The notes below the pieces were generated by a model, which saw only the letters and a list, made by a program, of their open reading frames with translations, was not told the DNA's origin and did not search any database. Of a DNA stretch of 64,000 bases, positions 42,995 through 51,620 are shown piece after piece. This stretch comes from Actinoplanes sp. L3-i22 (lineage in GTDB: Bacteria > Actinomycetota > Actinomycetes > Mycobacteriales > Micromonosporaceae). The translations under genes and the position numbers were made by a program. The stretch lies in assembly GCF_019704555.1 (NCBI RefSeq), contig NZ_AP024745.1, forward strand, positions 6,890,501-6,954,500, written 5' to 3'. Every line of letters begins with the position of its first letter. Within the stretch, counting starts at the first letter, position 1.

Positions 42995-43318
42995 ATGTCC
43001 AGCATCATGGAGAGCGTGGGAAAGAAGCGATCGAGGCCGCGGCGGGCGTTCACGCCGGAGTTCAAGGCCGAGATTGTCGAGTTGTGTCAGCGTGGTGACC
43101 GCATGGTCGGGCAGGTGGCCAGGGATTTCGATCTGGCTGAGACCGCGGTGCGGTCCTGGGTCAAGCAGGCCGAACTCGACACCGGGACTCGCTCAGACGG
43201 GCTGACCAGCGACGAACGAGCCGAGCTCGCCCAGCTACGGGCGGAGAACCGCCGGCTGCAGCAGGACGTGGACATCCTGAAGCGGGCGACGGCTTTCTTC
43301 GCGAGGGAGACCCGGTGA
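42995..43318 (+). CDS. IS3 transposase OrfA (helix-turn-helix)
   Basis: A 107-residue DNA-binding protein: RRAFTPEFKAEIVELCQRGDRMVGQVARDFDLAETAVRSWVKQAE is the IS3 helix-turn-helix and ELAQLRAENRRLQQDVDILKRATAFFARE is the leucine zipper. The stop overlaps the orfB start (GTGA), with orfB in the -1 frame, as for production of an OrfAB fusion by frameshifting. Start ATG at 42995 is close to its gggagg box; ATG 43007 is also possible. Confidence 0.9.
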   Translation: MSSIMESVGKKRSRPRRAFTPEFKAEIVELCQRGDRMVGQVARDFDLAETAVRSWVKQAELDTGTRSDGLTSDERAELAQLRAENRRLQQDVDILKRATAFFARETR

Positions 43319-44214
43319 ACGTGTATCCGTTCATCGGCGCGGAGCAGGCCGGCAAGCACAACGTCAAACGTGCCTGCGAACTGCTCGAGGTCTCCCGGTC
43401 CGCCTACTACCAGCACGCCCGCGGCGAGCAGTCCACCCGGGACCGGGCCGACGCCCGGCTGACCGAGCAGATCATCGCGGTGCACGCGGCGTCGAACGGC
43501 ACCTACGGCGCGCCGCGTATCCACGCCGAACTGGCCGCGGCCGGACTGCGGCACGGCCGTAAACGCATCGCCCGCCGCATGCGGGCCGCCGGAGTCCGGG
43601 GTAAGAGCCCGCGCCGCTGGAAGACCACCACGATCCCGGACCCGAACGCCGGTGCCCGCCCGGACCTGGTCGACCGCGACTTCACCGTCGACCCGACGGC
43701 GGTCGATACCCGCTGGTGCGGCGACATCACCTACATCAACACGTGGGAAGGCTGGCTGTACCTGGCCACCGTCATCGACCTGGCGTCACGCCGCGTCGTG
43801 GGCTGGGCGGTGGCCGACCATCTCAAGACCGACCTGGTCGACGCCGCGCTGACCGACGCCTTGGCCCGCCGCCGGCCCGCCGACGGACTGGTCTTTCACT
43901 CCGATCGCGGCTGTCAATACACCAGCGCGCAGCACGCCTGCCTCGCGCAGCGGCACGGCGTACGCCTGAGCGTGGGTCGGCGCGGTCAGTGCTGGGACAA
44001 TGCGGTCGCCGAGTCGTTCTTCGCCACGATCAAGACCGAGTTGATCCACCGACAGACGTGGCCTACCCACAAGGCCGCCCGTCAGGCGATATTCGAGTAC
44101 GTCGAAGGCTGGTACAACACCCGCCGCCGACACTCCAGCCTCGGTTACCTCAGCCCCGCCGCCTACGAAGGCGGCACCGTCATCAACCTGCTACCTACTC
44201 TCAAGGTAGCTTGA
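43315..44214 (+). CDS. IS3 transposase OrfB (DDE integrase)
   Basis: A 299-residue DDE transposase. The HTH_21 region is NGTYGAPRIHAELAAAGLRHGRKRIARRMRAAGVRG; catalytic Asp in TRWCGDITYI, second Asp in VFHSDRGCQY and Glu in CWDNAVAESFFATIKTEL (35 residues after the second Asp), followed by YVEGWYNTRRRHSSLGYLSP. All three acidic residues are present, so the enzyme should be active once fused to OrfA. Confidence 0.93.
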   Translation: MNVYPFIGAEQAGKHNVKRACELLEVSRSAYYQHARGEQSTRDRADARLTEQIIAVHAASNGTYGAPRIHAELAAAGLRHGRKRIARRMRAAGVRGKSPRRWKTTTIPDPNAGARPDLVDRDFTVDPTAVDTRWCGDITYINTWEGWLYLATVIDLASRRVVGWAVADHLKTDLVDAALTDALARRRPADGLVFHSDRGCQYTSAQHACLAQRHGVRLSVGRRGQCWDNAVAESFFATIKTELIHRQTWPTHKAARQAIFEYVEGWYNTRRRHSSLGYLSPAAYEGGTVINLLPTLKVA

Positions 44215-44291
44215 AGATCAACTCATCGACCCTGTCCGTCGAAACGGGTCAAGCCCAAAGACCCTAAACCCGTGAATGCCGGCCCATCGGG

Positions 44292-44317
44292 TTATCCACA
44301 CCAGAGGGTTGTCCACA
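44292..44317 (+). promoter_or_regulatory. Two DnaA-box-like 9-mers
   Basis: TTATCCACA at 44292-44300 and TTGTCCACA at 44309-44317, same orientation, 8 bp apart. Both match the DnaA box consensus exactly. There is no dnaA or dnaN gene here, so this is not oriC; DnaA titration or local regulation is possible. Confidence 0.5.
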
Positions 44318-44693
44318 GGCCGTCTACATGATCAAGGCCGGCTTCGATAGCGTGATTTCGAGGGCGGGGGAACCCCCGGTGGGCGGGCCCCTGCCTGCGA
44401 CACGACGGCCCGGCCCGGCCCGGGACAACCTGCCCCGGCCCACGAGGCGGCGAGCCCTGGCCCGCGACACAGCCCTCACCACCAGCCGAGACCGCGCGGG
44501 GCGCGCGGGGCTGGGTGGGAGAGCTGGCGCGGGCCCGGGCACGGCGCGCGGGCCCGGGCACGACTCGCGAGCACGGGCACGGGCACGGGCACGACGCACG
44601 GGCCCGGGCACGACTCGCGAGCACGGGCACGACTCGCGAGCACGGCGCACGGGCTCGGGCACGACGCACGACGCACGACGCACGACGCACGAG
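44318..44693. other. Non-coding GC-rich stretch with degenerate cacgggcacg repeats
   Basis: No gene is supported. From about 44535 the sequence is built from cgagcacgggcacgg- and cacgacg-type units that grade into the regular 13-bp array to the right. Open frames exist in all phases only because the repeat lacks stops. Confidence 0.75.
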
Positions 44694-44953
44694 CACGGCG
44701 CGCGGACACGACGCGCGGGCACGACGCACGAGCACGGCGCGCGGACACGGCGCGCGGACACGGCGCGCGGACACGGCGCGCGGACACGGCGCGCGGACAC
44801 GGCGCGCGGACACGGCGCGCGGACACGGCGCGCGGACACGGCGCGCGGACACGGCGCGCGGACACGGCGCGCGGACACGGCGCGCGGACACGGCGCGCGG
44901 ACACGGCGCGCGGACACGGCGCGCGGACACGGCGCGCGGGCACGGCGCGCGGG
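44694..44953. repeat. 13-bp tandem repeat array, 20 units
   Basis: Twenty uninterrupted units of cacggcgcgcgga or one-to-three base variants occupy exactly 260 bp; most central units are identical. Because 13 is not divisible by three, all frames translate to the same 13-residue pattern, which explains long spurious frames. It ends 19 bp from the GMC oxidoreductase stop. Confidence 0.95.
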
Positions 44954-44972
44954 CTGCCGGGGTGGGGCTGGG

Positions 44973-46889
44973 CTATGGGGTGGCTTGGGTGATGTGTTCG
45001 GCGGTTCGGGAGGCCAGGGCCATGATGGTGATCATCGGGTTGGTGCCGGACGAGGTGGGGAACGCCGAACCGTCGCCGATCCAGACGCCCGGGGTGTCGT
45101 GCAGCTCGCCACGCGGGTCGGCGACGCTGGTGGACGGGTCGGTGCCCATCCGGCAGCTGCCCATCTGGTGGGCGGAGAAGAGCACCGCACCGCCCGCGCG
45201 CAGCGGAATCTCCCGGGCCTGCGCGACGAAGCCGTCGAAGTCCTCCCCGAAGGTCCACGACGGCACGCCCCGCGCGAGGAACCGGATCCCCCGGGCGCCC
45301 GCGGCGTGGTGCAGACGGATCTGGGCCTCGATCGCGCGCTGACTGTTCCGTACGTCCAAATCGTCTTTTATCTCGTAAAAGGCCGAACCATCCGAGCCGA
45401 CCCGCCCGTGCCCGCGATCCCGCACCAACCCGATGAACGATCCGTAGTTACGGTAGTCCGCCATCGCCTGCTTGTGCTCGGCCCCGGTGGTGAACGGCAC
45501 GGCCGACGCCCCCAGCCCGGTCGTGTACTGCACGCTCTCCATCAGGAAGCCGTAGCCGTCCTCGACCGCCGCGAACTCGTTGACGAGCCCGGCCTGCGGC
45601 GGCCCCCACCAGCCCCGCATGTCGGTCCCGTAGTCACCGAGCGTCACCGTGCACGGATGCAGCCGCAGGTGGTCCCCGACCGCCGGCCCGCCGATCCTGG
45701 AGCGCAGCAGCACGCCCGGCGAGTCCAGCGCCCCGGCCGCCACCACGACGACCGGCGCCCGCACCGTGACCGCGAAGCTCCGCGAACCGTCCTCACTGGT
45801 CCACCCGCCCACGACTCCGGCAGCCCGACCGTTCTCGGTCACGATCCGTTCTACGGAGCACCCGTCGATCACCCGCGCGCCGTGCGACACGACCGCCGGC
45901 TCCAGGTAGACCTTGAGCGTCGACTGCTTCGCCCCGGACGGATCCCCGAACCCGAGGCCGCCGGCGACCAGCACGTCGTGCCGCTTCTCGTCCCAGTTGC
46001 GGAACGCCGTCGCGAACGACCAGCCGAGCGCCTCCGCGCCCCGGCTCATCGCCTCGTGCGCCCGGTTGAACTGCGAACACTGACCGGTCACGGACAGCTC
46101 GCGCCACACCGCGTCCAGGTGCCGGTCGAACTCCGGGGTGGCCAGGTCGGTGAGCCCGTGCTCGTGCGCCCACTCCCGGCGGACCCGGTCGGTGGTCCGG
46201 ATGCAGTTCGTCCAGTTGATCACGGTGCCGCCGCCGAGCCCGGAGCCGGTCATCAGCGTGATGTTCTGGTCGGCGGTCGGCGTCGGGCCGCCCCGCCGGT
46301 ACGACTGCTGGTACGCGGCGAGTTCCAACTGCCGGAAGTCACTCTCACTGCGATATCGGCCCGCCTCCAGGACGACGACGCGCGCGCCGGTGGCCGCGAG
46401 TCGCCCGGCGATCAGGCCGCCGCCCGCGCCGGATCCGATCACCACGACGTCCGCGTCGAGGTCCAGGTCGGCGGTCGGGCGCAGCGGGGTGATCGGCCGT
46501 TTCTCCGGGACCGGTGGGCGGGCGGCCGGGCCGGGGTAGCCGAGGCGGCTCCAGTTCGGATTGCGGCCGGTGACGTCCGGCATGCCGTACGTCAGCAGCA
46601 GCACCAGGCTGGTCAGCGGGGTGACCGCCGGCCCGGCCGCGCCCAGGATCTGCTCCCGTTGCGCCTGGGCCGCGGTCAGGAAGCCCTGGGCGGCCAGCGC
46701 GTCCAGCAGCAGGCCGACCGATTCCTGCTGGTCGGCGGGCATGGCCGCGATGGTCGCGAGCACGCCCAGGTCGGCGCCGACGTCGGTGGCGCGGCGCGCC
46801 CAGAAGCCGTCGGCGTCATCGGGATGGTCGATGGGGGGAACCACGGTGTCGCAGAGCAGCCGCAACACCTGAGTCCGGTCCGGGTTCAC
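44973..46889 (-). CDS. GMC-family FAD-dependent oxidoreductase
   Basis: A 638-residue flavoprotein. The N-terminal 130 residues resemble the gluconate-dehydrogenase-subunit-3/long-chain alcohol oxidase leader. VVVIGSGAGGGLIAGRLAATGARVVVLEAG (about 146-175) is the FAD Rossmann motif, GSGLGGGTVINWTNCIRT the GMC signature 1, VVVAAGALDSPGVLLRS signature 2, and the active-site region FSAHQMGSCRMG with GVWIGDGSAFPTSSGTNPM close the chain. It oxidises an alcohol or sterol; substrate unknown. GTG start at 46889, divergent from a small membrane protein. Confidence 0.9.
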   Translation of the reverse strand: MNPDRTQVLRLLCDTVVPPIDHPDDADGFWARRATDVGADLGVLATIAAMPADQQESVGLLLDALAAQGFLTAAQAQREQILGAAGPAVTPLTSLVLLLTYGMPDVTGRNPNWSRLGYPGPAARPPVPEKRPITPLRPTADLDLDADVVVIGSGAGGGLIAGRLAATGARVVVLEAGRYRSESDFRQLELAAYQQSYRRGGPTPTADQNITLMTGSGLGGGTVINWTNCIRTTDRVRREWAHEHGLTDLATPEFDRHLDAVWRELSVTGQCSQFNRAHEAMSRGAEALGWSFATAFRNWDEKRHDVLVAGGLGFGDPSGAKQSTLKVYLEPAVVSHGARVIDGCSVERIVTENGRAAGVVGGWTSEDGSRSFAVTVRAPVVVVAAGALDSPGVLLRSRIGGPAVGDHLRLHPCTVTLGDYGTDMRGWWGPPQAGLVNEFAAVEDGYGFLMESVQYTTGLGASAVPFTTGAEHKQAMADYRNYGSFIGLVRDRGHGRVGSDGSAFYEIKDDLDVRNSQRAIEAQIRLHHAAGARGIRFLARGVPSWTFGEDFDGFVAQAREIPLRAGGAVLFSAHQMGSCRMGTDPSTSVADPRGELHDTPGVWIGDGSAFPTSSGTNPMITIMALASRTAEHITQATP

Positions 46890-47033
46890 GAGACGGGCCT
46901 CCTTCGTCGCTGGAGAAGGGCTTCGTGGAGAAGGGCCAATGCATCAATGTACGACGATGAGCGGCACCGTGAACCCGGCGCGACCCCCCGCGGTACACCC
47001 GGATACCGAACTTTCGTCACCAAGGGGGAATCC

Positions 47034-47576
47034 ATGCAACCCGTCGCCGAGGAACCGTCCGCCGACGTGACCGCGCTCGCCCTGTCCCGGGGCCTGGGTC
47101 ACCGCGTCGACAGCCGCAAGCTCGCCAATCCGGTGACCCGGGGCGCCGGCCTGCTGCTGGCCGCGGCCGCCTCGATCGGCCTGCTGGTCCTGCTCAGCTA
47201 TCTCGGTCAGGACAGCGACGGCTTCTTCTGGGAGGTGCTGCACGTCATCGCGCTGGTCTTCTGCTTCAGCGCGGTCTTCCTGATCGTCAGCGGCCTGCGG
47301 GTGTTCATCGTCGGCGCCCAGTCGTTCCACGTCTTCGCCAACGGGTTCGTGCACCGCCGCAACGGGCGGGTGCAGGCCTACACCTGGCCCGAGGTGACCG
47401 AGCTGAAGCCGGTTCTGCAGACCCGTGGCGAGGACCGCGGCCGGCTGCTGAGCTACGCGCTCGTCCCGCGCCAGGCCAAGCCGATCGCGATCCCGGTCGC
47501 CGTCGTCGACGGCCGCGACCCGTTCCTCGACAACCTGATGGGCCTGCTGCAGCACCACGGCATCCCGGTCAGCTGA
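47034..47576 (+). CDS. Two-helix membrane protein of unknown function
   Basis: A 180-residue protein: a short N-terminal tail, two helices (GAGLLLAAAASIGLLVLLSYL and VLHVIALVFCFSAVFLIVSGL), then a cytosolic domain with FHVFANGFVHRRNGRVQAYTWPEVTEL that resembles bacterial PH-type folds of membrane proteins. aagggggaa precedes ATG at 47034. Earlier in-frame codons belong to the repeat region and the antisense of the GMC gene. Confidence 0.7.
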   Translation: MQPVAEEPSADVTALALSRGLGHRVDSRKLANPVTRGAGLLLAAAASIGLLVLLSYLGQDSDGFFWEVLHVIALVFCFSAVFLIVSGLRVFIVGAQSFHVFANGFVHRRNGRVQAYTWPEVTELKPVLQTRGEDRGRLLSYALVPRQAKPIAIPVAVVDGRDPFLDNLMGLLQHHGIPVS

Positions 47577-47700
47577 CCTCCGCCGTGGTCCGGGTCCGCC
47601 GCCCTCTCCCGGCCGCGAATTTTCCGGCGGTACGGCGGTAGCCCCGCCCCGCTCCCCGGAAAGCCGTCCCGGGCCCCGGGCCCGCGCATAGGGTCGAGCC

Positions 47701-49278
47701 GTGGGGGTCATCGCGTCGCTGTACGAGGACGAGTACCGGCCGGAGTTCGGGCACGTCGTGATCCGGGACGCCGGGGACGGCGCCGGGGACGTCCGGGCCG
47801 GTCTGCTCGCGCGGGACGCCGGCGGGCTGGCCGGGACGGTCGCCCGGGCCGGCGCGGGATGGCTGGAGCTGCACGCCGGGGAGGACCGGCAGCGGGTCCG
47901 GATCGAGGCGCACGACCGGGCGCCGGAGCCGGAGAGCGCGGGGTGGCTCGATGTGCTGGAGACGCCGTACCGGAGCCTGACGGGTCTGCTCGGTTTCACG
48001 ACGACCACCGGTGGACCGGCCCGGACCGGGATCGAGCTGGGCGCCGGGCCGGGTGACTATCGCGTGCGGGTGTGCCGCCGACCGGCCGGGGACGAGGGCG
48101 GCCACTGGATCGTCCGGGTGTGGCCGGCGAGCCCGGTGATCCGTCCTCGATGGCTGGTCCGGGCGCCGGACCGGGCCGGCGAGACGTCCGCCTCGGGCCC
48201 GCGCGCGGTGCGGGTCGACGACGACGTGTTCGCGCTGGTGTCCTGGTCGCCCGGCGGGCGGCTGGTGACCACGATCGCGCGGCTCGCCGGCGAGGCGCTG
48301 GTCGAGCCCGGCGTGATCGCGGCGGTGCTGAGCGACGCCGCGGCCGCGAACCTGCGCGTGCAGGGCGATGTCACCGACGCCGCCGCGCCGCTGGAACTGG
48401 TCGGCGTCGACCGGAACCGCCCCGGAGCGCCGGTGGCCCACTCGCTCGAACTGCCGACCGGCGATCCGCCGCGCCTCGGCTACCTGGTCGGCGGCGACAT
48501 CACGCTGCCCCGCAGCGGCGCGCCGGCGGTGATCGGGCGCAGCCCGCTGCCGATCGTCGACGCCATGGTCGAGACCGCGGCCGGGGTGATCGTCCTCGGC
48601 GGGGTGCTCCAGCCGTCCGGCGACCGGGACAACCGGGCCGCGCTGGTCCGGTGGGACGGCGGCGACGTCGAGCTCAGCCCGGACGCGCACGACCTGCAGA
48701 TCAGCCGGGACGGCACGGTGTGCGCGATCTACCAGCCGACGATCGGCGACCTGGTGCTGATCGACCTGCGGGACGGCAGCCGGGAGACGCTGCCGCTCGG
48801 CGCCGGCGACGACGAGCTGCGGATCACCGGGGTCACGGCGGACACCGTCTGGTTCGAGGGGCGCGAGCCGATGCGCTGGTCGGCCGGCGATCCGGCCCCG
48901 GTCCCGGCCGGCGAGCTGCCGCCGACCAGTGGGTGGGACGGCCCGAACACGCCGCGGCATCCGCACTATCCGGCTCGCGGGGCCCGGCGGTCCTGCGGGG
49001 GCAGCGGGCGGCCGGCCGGGCTGTCGATCCAGGATCAGGACGGGTGGCGCCGCCATCAGCTGCCGGCCGGGCTCGGTGACGTGGTGGACCATCGGCTGGC
49101 GCCGCTCTGGGAGGATCCCGGGCACGTGCTGCTCGCGCCCCGGGCGGCCGGCTTCCCGAGTCTGCTGCTCCGCTTCGACGTGGTGGGTGGCGGGTACGAG
49201 ATCGCGGCCGCGGACCTGCCGGCCAACCTGCTGGTCTGGCCCTGGCCGCACCGCCCGGAACGCACCCGCCGCCCCTGA
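47701..49278 (+). CDS. Hypothetical protein, possible beta-propeller (525 residues)
   Basis: Not recognised. No signal peptide or membrane helix. The first 140 residues are beta-rich (DEYRPEFGHVVIRDAGDG, IELGAGPGDYRVRVC). Residues about 280-400 have repeated blocks such as GGDVELSPDAHDLQISRDGTVCAIYQ and LVLIDLRDGSRETLPLG that read like propeller blades. GTG start at 47701 follows a weak ggtcgag box. Coding use is normal for the genome. Confidence 0.65.
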   Translation: MGVIASLYEDEYRPEFGHVVIRDAGDGAGDVRAGLLARDAGGLAGTVARAGAGWLELHAGEDRQRVRIEAHDRAPEPESAGWLDVLETPYRSLTGLLGFTTTTGGPARTGIELGAGPGDYRVRVCRRPAGDEGGHWIVRVWPASPVIRPRWLVRAPDRAGETSASGPRAVRVDDDVFALVSWSPGGRLVTTIARLAGEALVEPGVIAAVLSDAAAANLRVQGDVTDAAAPLELVGVDRNRPGAPVAHSLELPTGDPPRLGYLVGGDITLPRSGAPAVIGRSPLPIVDAMVETAAGVIVLGGVLQPSGDRDNRAALVRWDGGDVELSPDAHDLQISRDGTVCAIYQPTIGDLVLIDLRDGSRETLPLGAGDDELRITGVTADTVWFEGREPMRWSAGDPAPVPAGELPPTSGWDGPNTPRHPHYPARGARRSCGGSGRPAGLSIQDQDGWRRHQLPAGLGDVVDHRLAPLWEDPGHVLLAPRAAGFPSLLLRFDVVGGGYEIAAADLPANLLVWPWPHRPERTRRP

Positions 49279-49337
49279 CCAGCGCCCGAGCCCCGCGCAA
49301 GGCGCAGCGCCAACGGCCGCGGCCGGACCCGTGCGGG

Positions 49338-49901
49338 CTACCCCGGGCGGGTCGCGCCGGCCGGGTTGAGGACGCCGAACAGGAGCAGGTGGATCAGGCG
49401 GGTGGCGAGGTCCCGCTGCCGTTCCTCGGCCGCGATCAGCGTGATCCCGCCGAGCGACATCAGCAGGTCACGCGGGTCCACCCCGGCCTGGAGCGTGCCC
49501 TCCCGGACCCCGGCCCCGAGCAGCCGGCCGATCGCCGCGACGAGCTCGTCGCGGGTCTGCTGCCGGTCCTCCGCCGAGGTCAGCGCCGCCCGCAGCGTCT
49601 CGCCGAGGCCGCGCTTGGTCGCCATGAAGTCCACGAAAAGCTCCATCCAGCGGCGCAGCGCCTCCGCCCCGGGAGCCTCCGCGAGCAGCTCGTCGGCGGC
49701 CGCGCAGGTGCGCTCGATCTCCTGCCGGTAGACCGCCTCGACGAGCGCCTCCCGGGTCGGGAAGCGCCGGTAGACGGTCCCGATCCCGACGCCCGCCTCC
49801 CGGGCGATCGCCTTGAGCGACGCGCCCGTGCCCTCCCGGGCGAACGCGGCGGCGGCGACCGCCAGCAGACGGTCGTGGTTGCTGCGGGCATCCGCGCGCA
49901 T
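49338..49901 (-). CDS. TetR-family repressor of the adjacent SDR gene
   Basis: A 187-residue TetR protein: RLLAVAAAAFAREGTGASLKAIAREAGVGIGTVYRRFPTREALVEAVY is the N-terminal helix-turn-helix, followed by a helical ligand domain with a TetR_C-like end (GVREGTLQAGVDPRDLLMSLGGI). It is divergent from the SDR gene and two matching 22-bp palindromes lie between the starts, so it most likely represses both genes. Confidence 0.9.
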   Translation of the reverse strand: MRADARSNHDRLLAVAAAAFAREGTGASLKAIAREAGVGIGTVYRRFPTREALVEAVYRQEIERTCAAADELLAEAPGAEALRRWMELFVDFMATKRGLGETLRAALTSAEDRQQTRDELVAAIGRLLGAGVREGTLQAGVDPRDLLMSLGGITLIAAEERQRDLATRLIHLLLFGVLNPAGATRPG

Positions 49902-49918
49902 GACGAAGGTCCCCTTGC

Positions 49919-49971
49919 TAAACGGACCGGGGTCCGCTTATCGTCGACGTAAGCGGACCCGGGTCCGCTTA
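49919..49971. promoter_or_regulatory. Twin TetR operators (TAAGCGGACC...)
   Basis: Two 22-bp palindromes at 49919-49940 and 49950-49971, centres 31 bp apart (three helical turns). The right one is perfect around CCCGGG with arms TAAGCGGACC/GGTCCGCTTA; the left differs by a few bases. They fill the divergent TetR-SDR promoter. Confidence 0.8.
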
Positions 49972-49998
49972 GTCACGGTAACACCGAAGGAGCAGCTC

Positions 49999-50901
49999 AT
50001 GGCATTCGGAGCCACCACCACCGCGGCCGAGGTCCTGGCCGGGGTCGACCTGACCGGCCGGCGCGCCGTCGTCACCGGCGGCGCGTCCGGGATCGGGCTG
50101 GAGACCGCGCGGGTCCTCGCCGCCGCGGGCGCCGAGGTGACGATCGGGGTGCGCGACGTCGAGGCCGGGCGCCGCGCCGCCGGCTCGTTCGCGAGCGTCG
50201 GGGCGCTCGACCTGAGCGACCAGGCCTCGGTCGCCCGGTTCGCGGCCGGCTGGGCCGGGCCGTTGCACATCCTGGTCAACAACGCCGGGATCATGGCCAC
50301 CCCGGAGCTGCGGACCGCCGAGGGCTGGGAGATGCAGTTCGCGACGAACCATCTCGGTCACTTCGCGCTCGCGTTCGGGCTGCACGACGCGCTCGCCGCC
50401 GCCGGGGACGCCCGGGTCGTCGCGGTCAGCTCGGTCGGCCACATCAACGGCGACGTCGACTTCGACGACCTTCACTTCCAGCGGCGGCCGTACGACCCGT
50501 GGCAGGCGTACGGACAGTCGAAAACCGCCAACGTCCTGTTCGCGGTGGCGGCGGCCGAGCGCTGGGCGGGCGACGGGATCACGGCGAACGCGCTGAACCC
50601 GGGGCGGATCGCCGGCACGAACCTGAGCCGGCACCTGGCCGTCCCGCCGGCGTCGTTCGACCCGGCCGGGGCCACCGGGGTCTCCGTGAAGGACATTCCG
50701 CAGGGGGCCGCGACCTCGGTGCTGCTGGCCGCGTCACCGCTGGTCGAGGGGGTGACCGGGCGCTACTTCGAGGACTGCCAGGTGGCCGGCCCGCATCAGC
50801 CCGGCATCCGGCGGGGCGTGGCGGCCTACGCCGTGGACCCGGAGCGCGCCGCCCGGCTGTGGGAGGTCTCCACCCGGGCAGTGCGGCCGATCGCCGGCTG
50901 A
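49999..50901 (+). CDS. Short-chain dehydrogenase/reductase
   Basis: A 300-residue SDR. TGGASGIGLETARVLAAAGAEV is the NAD(P) motif TGxxxGxG, NNAGIM the structural motif, active site VAVSSVGH with Tyr and Lys in YGQSKTANVLF (YxxxK) and NPGRIAGT after it. The Arg in IGVRDVEAG suggests NADP use. It resembles retinol/WW-domain-oxidoreductase-like SDRs. aaggag precedes ATG at 49999. Controlled by the divergent TetR. Probably reduces a small ketone or aldehyde inducer. Confidence 0.9.
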   Translation: MAFGATTTAAEVLAGVDLTGRRAVVTGGASGIGLETARVLAAAGAEVTIGVRDVEAGRRAAGSFASVGALDLSDQASVARFAAGWAGPLHILVNNAGIMATPELRTAEGWEMQFATNHLGHFALAFGLHDALAAAGDARVVAVSSVGHINGDVDFDDLHFQRRPYDPWQAYGQSKTANVLFAVAAAERWAGDGITANALNPGRIAGTNLSRHLAVPPASFDPAGATGVSVKDIPQGAATSVLLAASPLVEGVTGRYFEDCQVAGPHQPGIRRGVAAYAVDPERAARLWEVSTRAVRPIAG

Positions 50902-50947
50902 CGCCCACCGAAAGTGGGCCACCCCGCGATTCCGCCGGCTGACGCGC

Positions 50948-51538
50948 TCAGGGACCGGTGGGTCCGGGGGCGGTGCGGAGGCCTGCCAGCAGGACGGTGA
51001 GGTAGCGGCGGGCGGTGGCCGCGCGGTCCGGGGCGGCCGGGTCCTGGTGGACGTTCGCGGCGAACATCACGCCGCACATCAGCGGCAGCATGTCGGCCCG
51101 GGTCACCGTCGGATCGGCGACGCCGGCGGTGTGCGCGCGAGCCAGGATCTGCCCGAACATCCCGATGAGCCGCTGCTTCAGCTCGGTGGTGGCCGGCAGC
51201 GCGTCGACCGGGGCGGCGAACACCGGGGGCAGCGCCGGGTCGGTGAGCTGGGCGTCGACGGCGGCGAACAGGAAGTCGCGCAGGGCGGTCCACGGGTCGT
51301 CGCCGGCCAGGGCCTGCTCGGCGTGCGCGACCAGGGCTTCGAGGCCGGGGGCGGCGACCGTCTCGAGCAGCGCCTCCGGGGTCGGGAAGTGCCGGTAGAC
51401 GGTGGCCACCCCGACGGCGGCGGCCCGCGCGACGTCGTTGAGCTGGATCGGCGTGCCCTCGTCGGCGAGCCGCCGGCCGACGTCGACGATGCGTTGCCAG
51501 TTGCGGGCGGCGTCCTTGCGCAGCGGGGCGGTGGTCAT
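50948..51538 (-). CDS. TetR-family regulator
   Basis: A 196-residue TetR regulator: DAARNWQRIVDVGRRLADEGTPIQLNDVARAAAVGVATVYRHFPTPEALLETV is the DNA-binding domain; the C-terminal part has ADMLPLMCGVMFAANVHQDP and a helical end. ATG at 51538 is chosen, since the longer reading to 51565 would start inside an operator. Divergent from an esterase gene with twin repeats between. Confidence 0.88.
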   Translation of the reverse strand: MTTAPLRKDAARNWQRIVDVGRRLADEGTPIQLNDVARAAAVGVATVYRHFPTPEALLETVAAPGLEALVAHAEQALAGDDPWTALRDFLFAAVDAQLTDPALPPVFAAPVDALPATTELKQRLIGMFGQILARAHTAGVADPTVTRADMLPLMCGVMFAANVHQDPAAPDRAATARRYLTVLLAGLRTAPGPTGP

Positions 51539-51554
51539 GGTCACCAGGATAACC

Positions 51555-51599
51555 GGATAGCTCATCCACTTGTGCTACGTTGAAGTGGATAGCTCATCC
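51555..51599. promoter_or_regulatory. Twin TetR operators (GGATAGCTCATCC)
   Basis: GGATAGCTCATCC occurs at 51555-51567 and again at 51587-51599, exactly 32 bp apart. Each is an inverted repeat GGAT-n5-ATCC. They lie in the TetR-esterase divergent promoter. Confidence 0.75.
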
Positions 51600-51620
51600 G
51601 TTTCACTTCTGGGGGTTACC

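Larger units (their letters stand above)
42943..44251 (+). mobile_element. IS3-family insertion sequence (1309 bp)
   Basis: Two overlapping transposase frames flanked by imperfect terminal inverted repeats: left 42943-42961 TGCCCCGTTTTGACGGACA and right 44233-44251, whose reverse complement is TGACCCGTTTCGACGGACA (17 of 19 identical). The ends start TG and finish CA as usual for IS3. I see no convincing target duplication in the flanks, so the insertion may be old or rearranged. Both frames appear intact. Confidence 0.88.

Noticed and set aside
42943..44251. Target site duplication of the IS3 element
   Set aside because: The three to four bases on the two sides do not match convincingly whichever end position is used.
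44292..44317. Chromosomal or plasmid origin
   Set aside because: Only two boxes, no AT-rich unwinding region, and no dnaA, dnaN, repA or parAB genes.
44694..44953. Possible CRISPR array
   Set aside because: Units are contiguous 13-mers with no spacers and no cas gene nearby; the other arrays (7270-7405, 42181-42296) also lack spacers.
44328..47033. A very long plus-strand frame entering the membrane protein gene
   Set aside because: It runs through the 13-bp array and antisense of the GMC gene; only the part from 47034 has protein-like content and a ribosome site.
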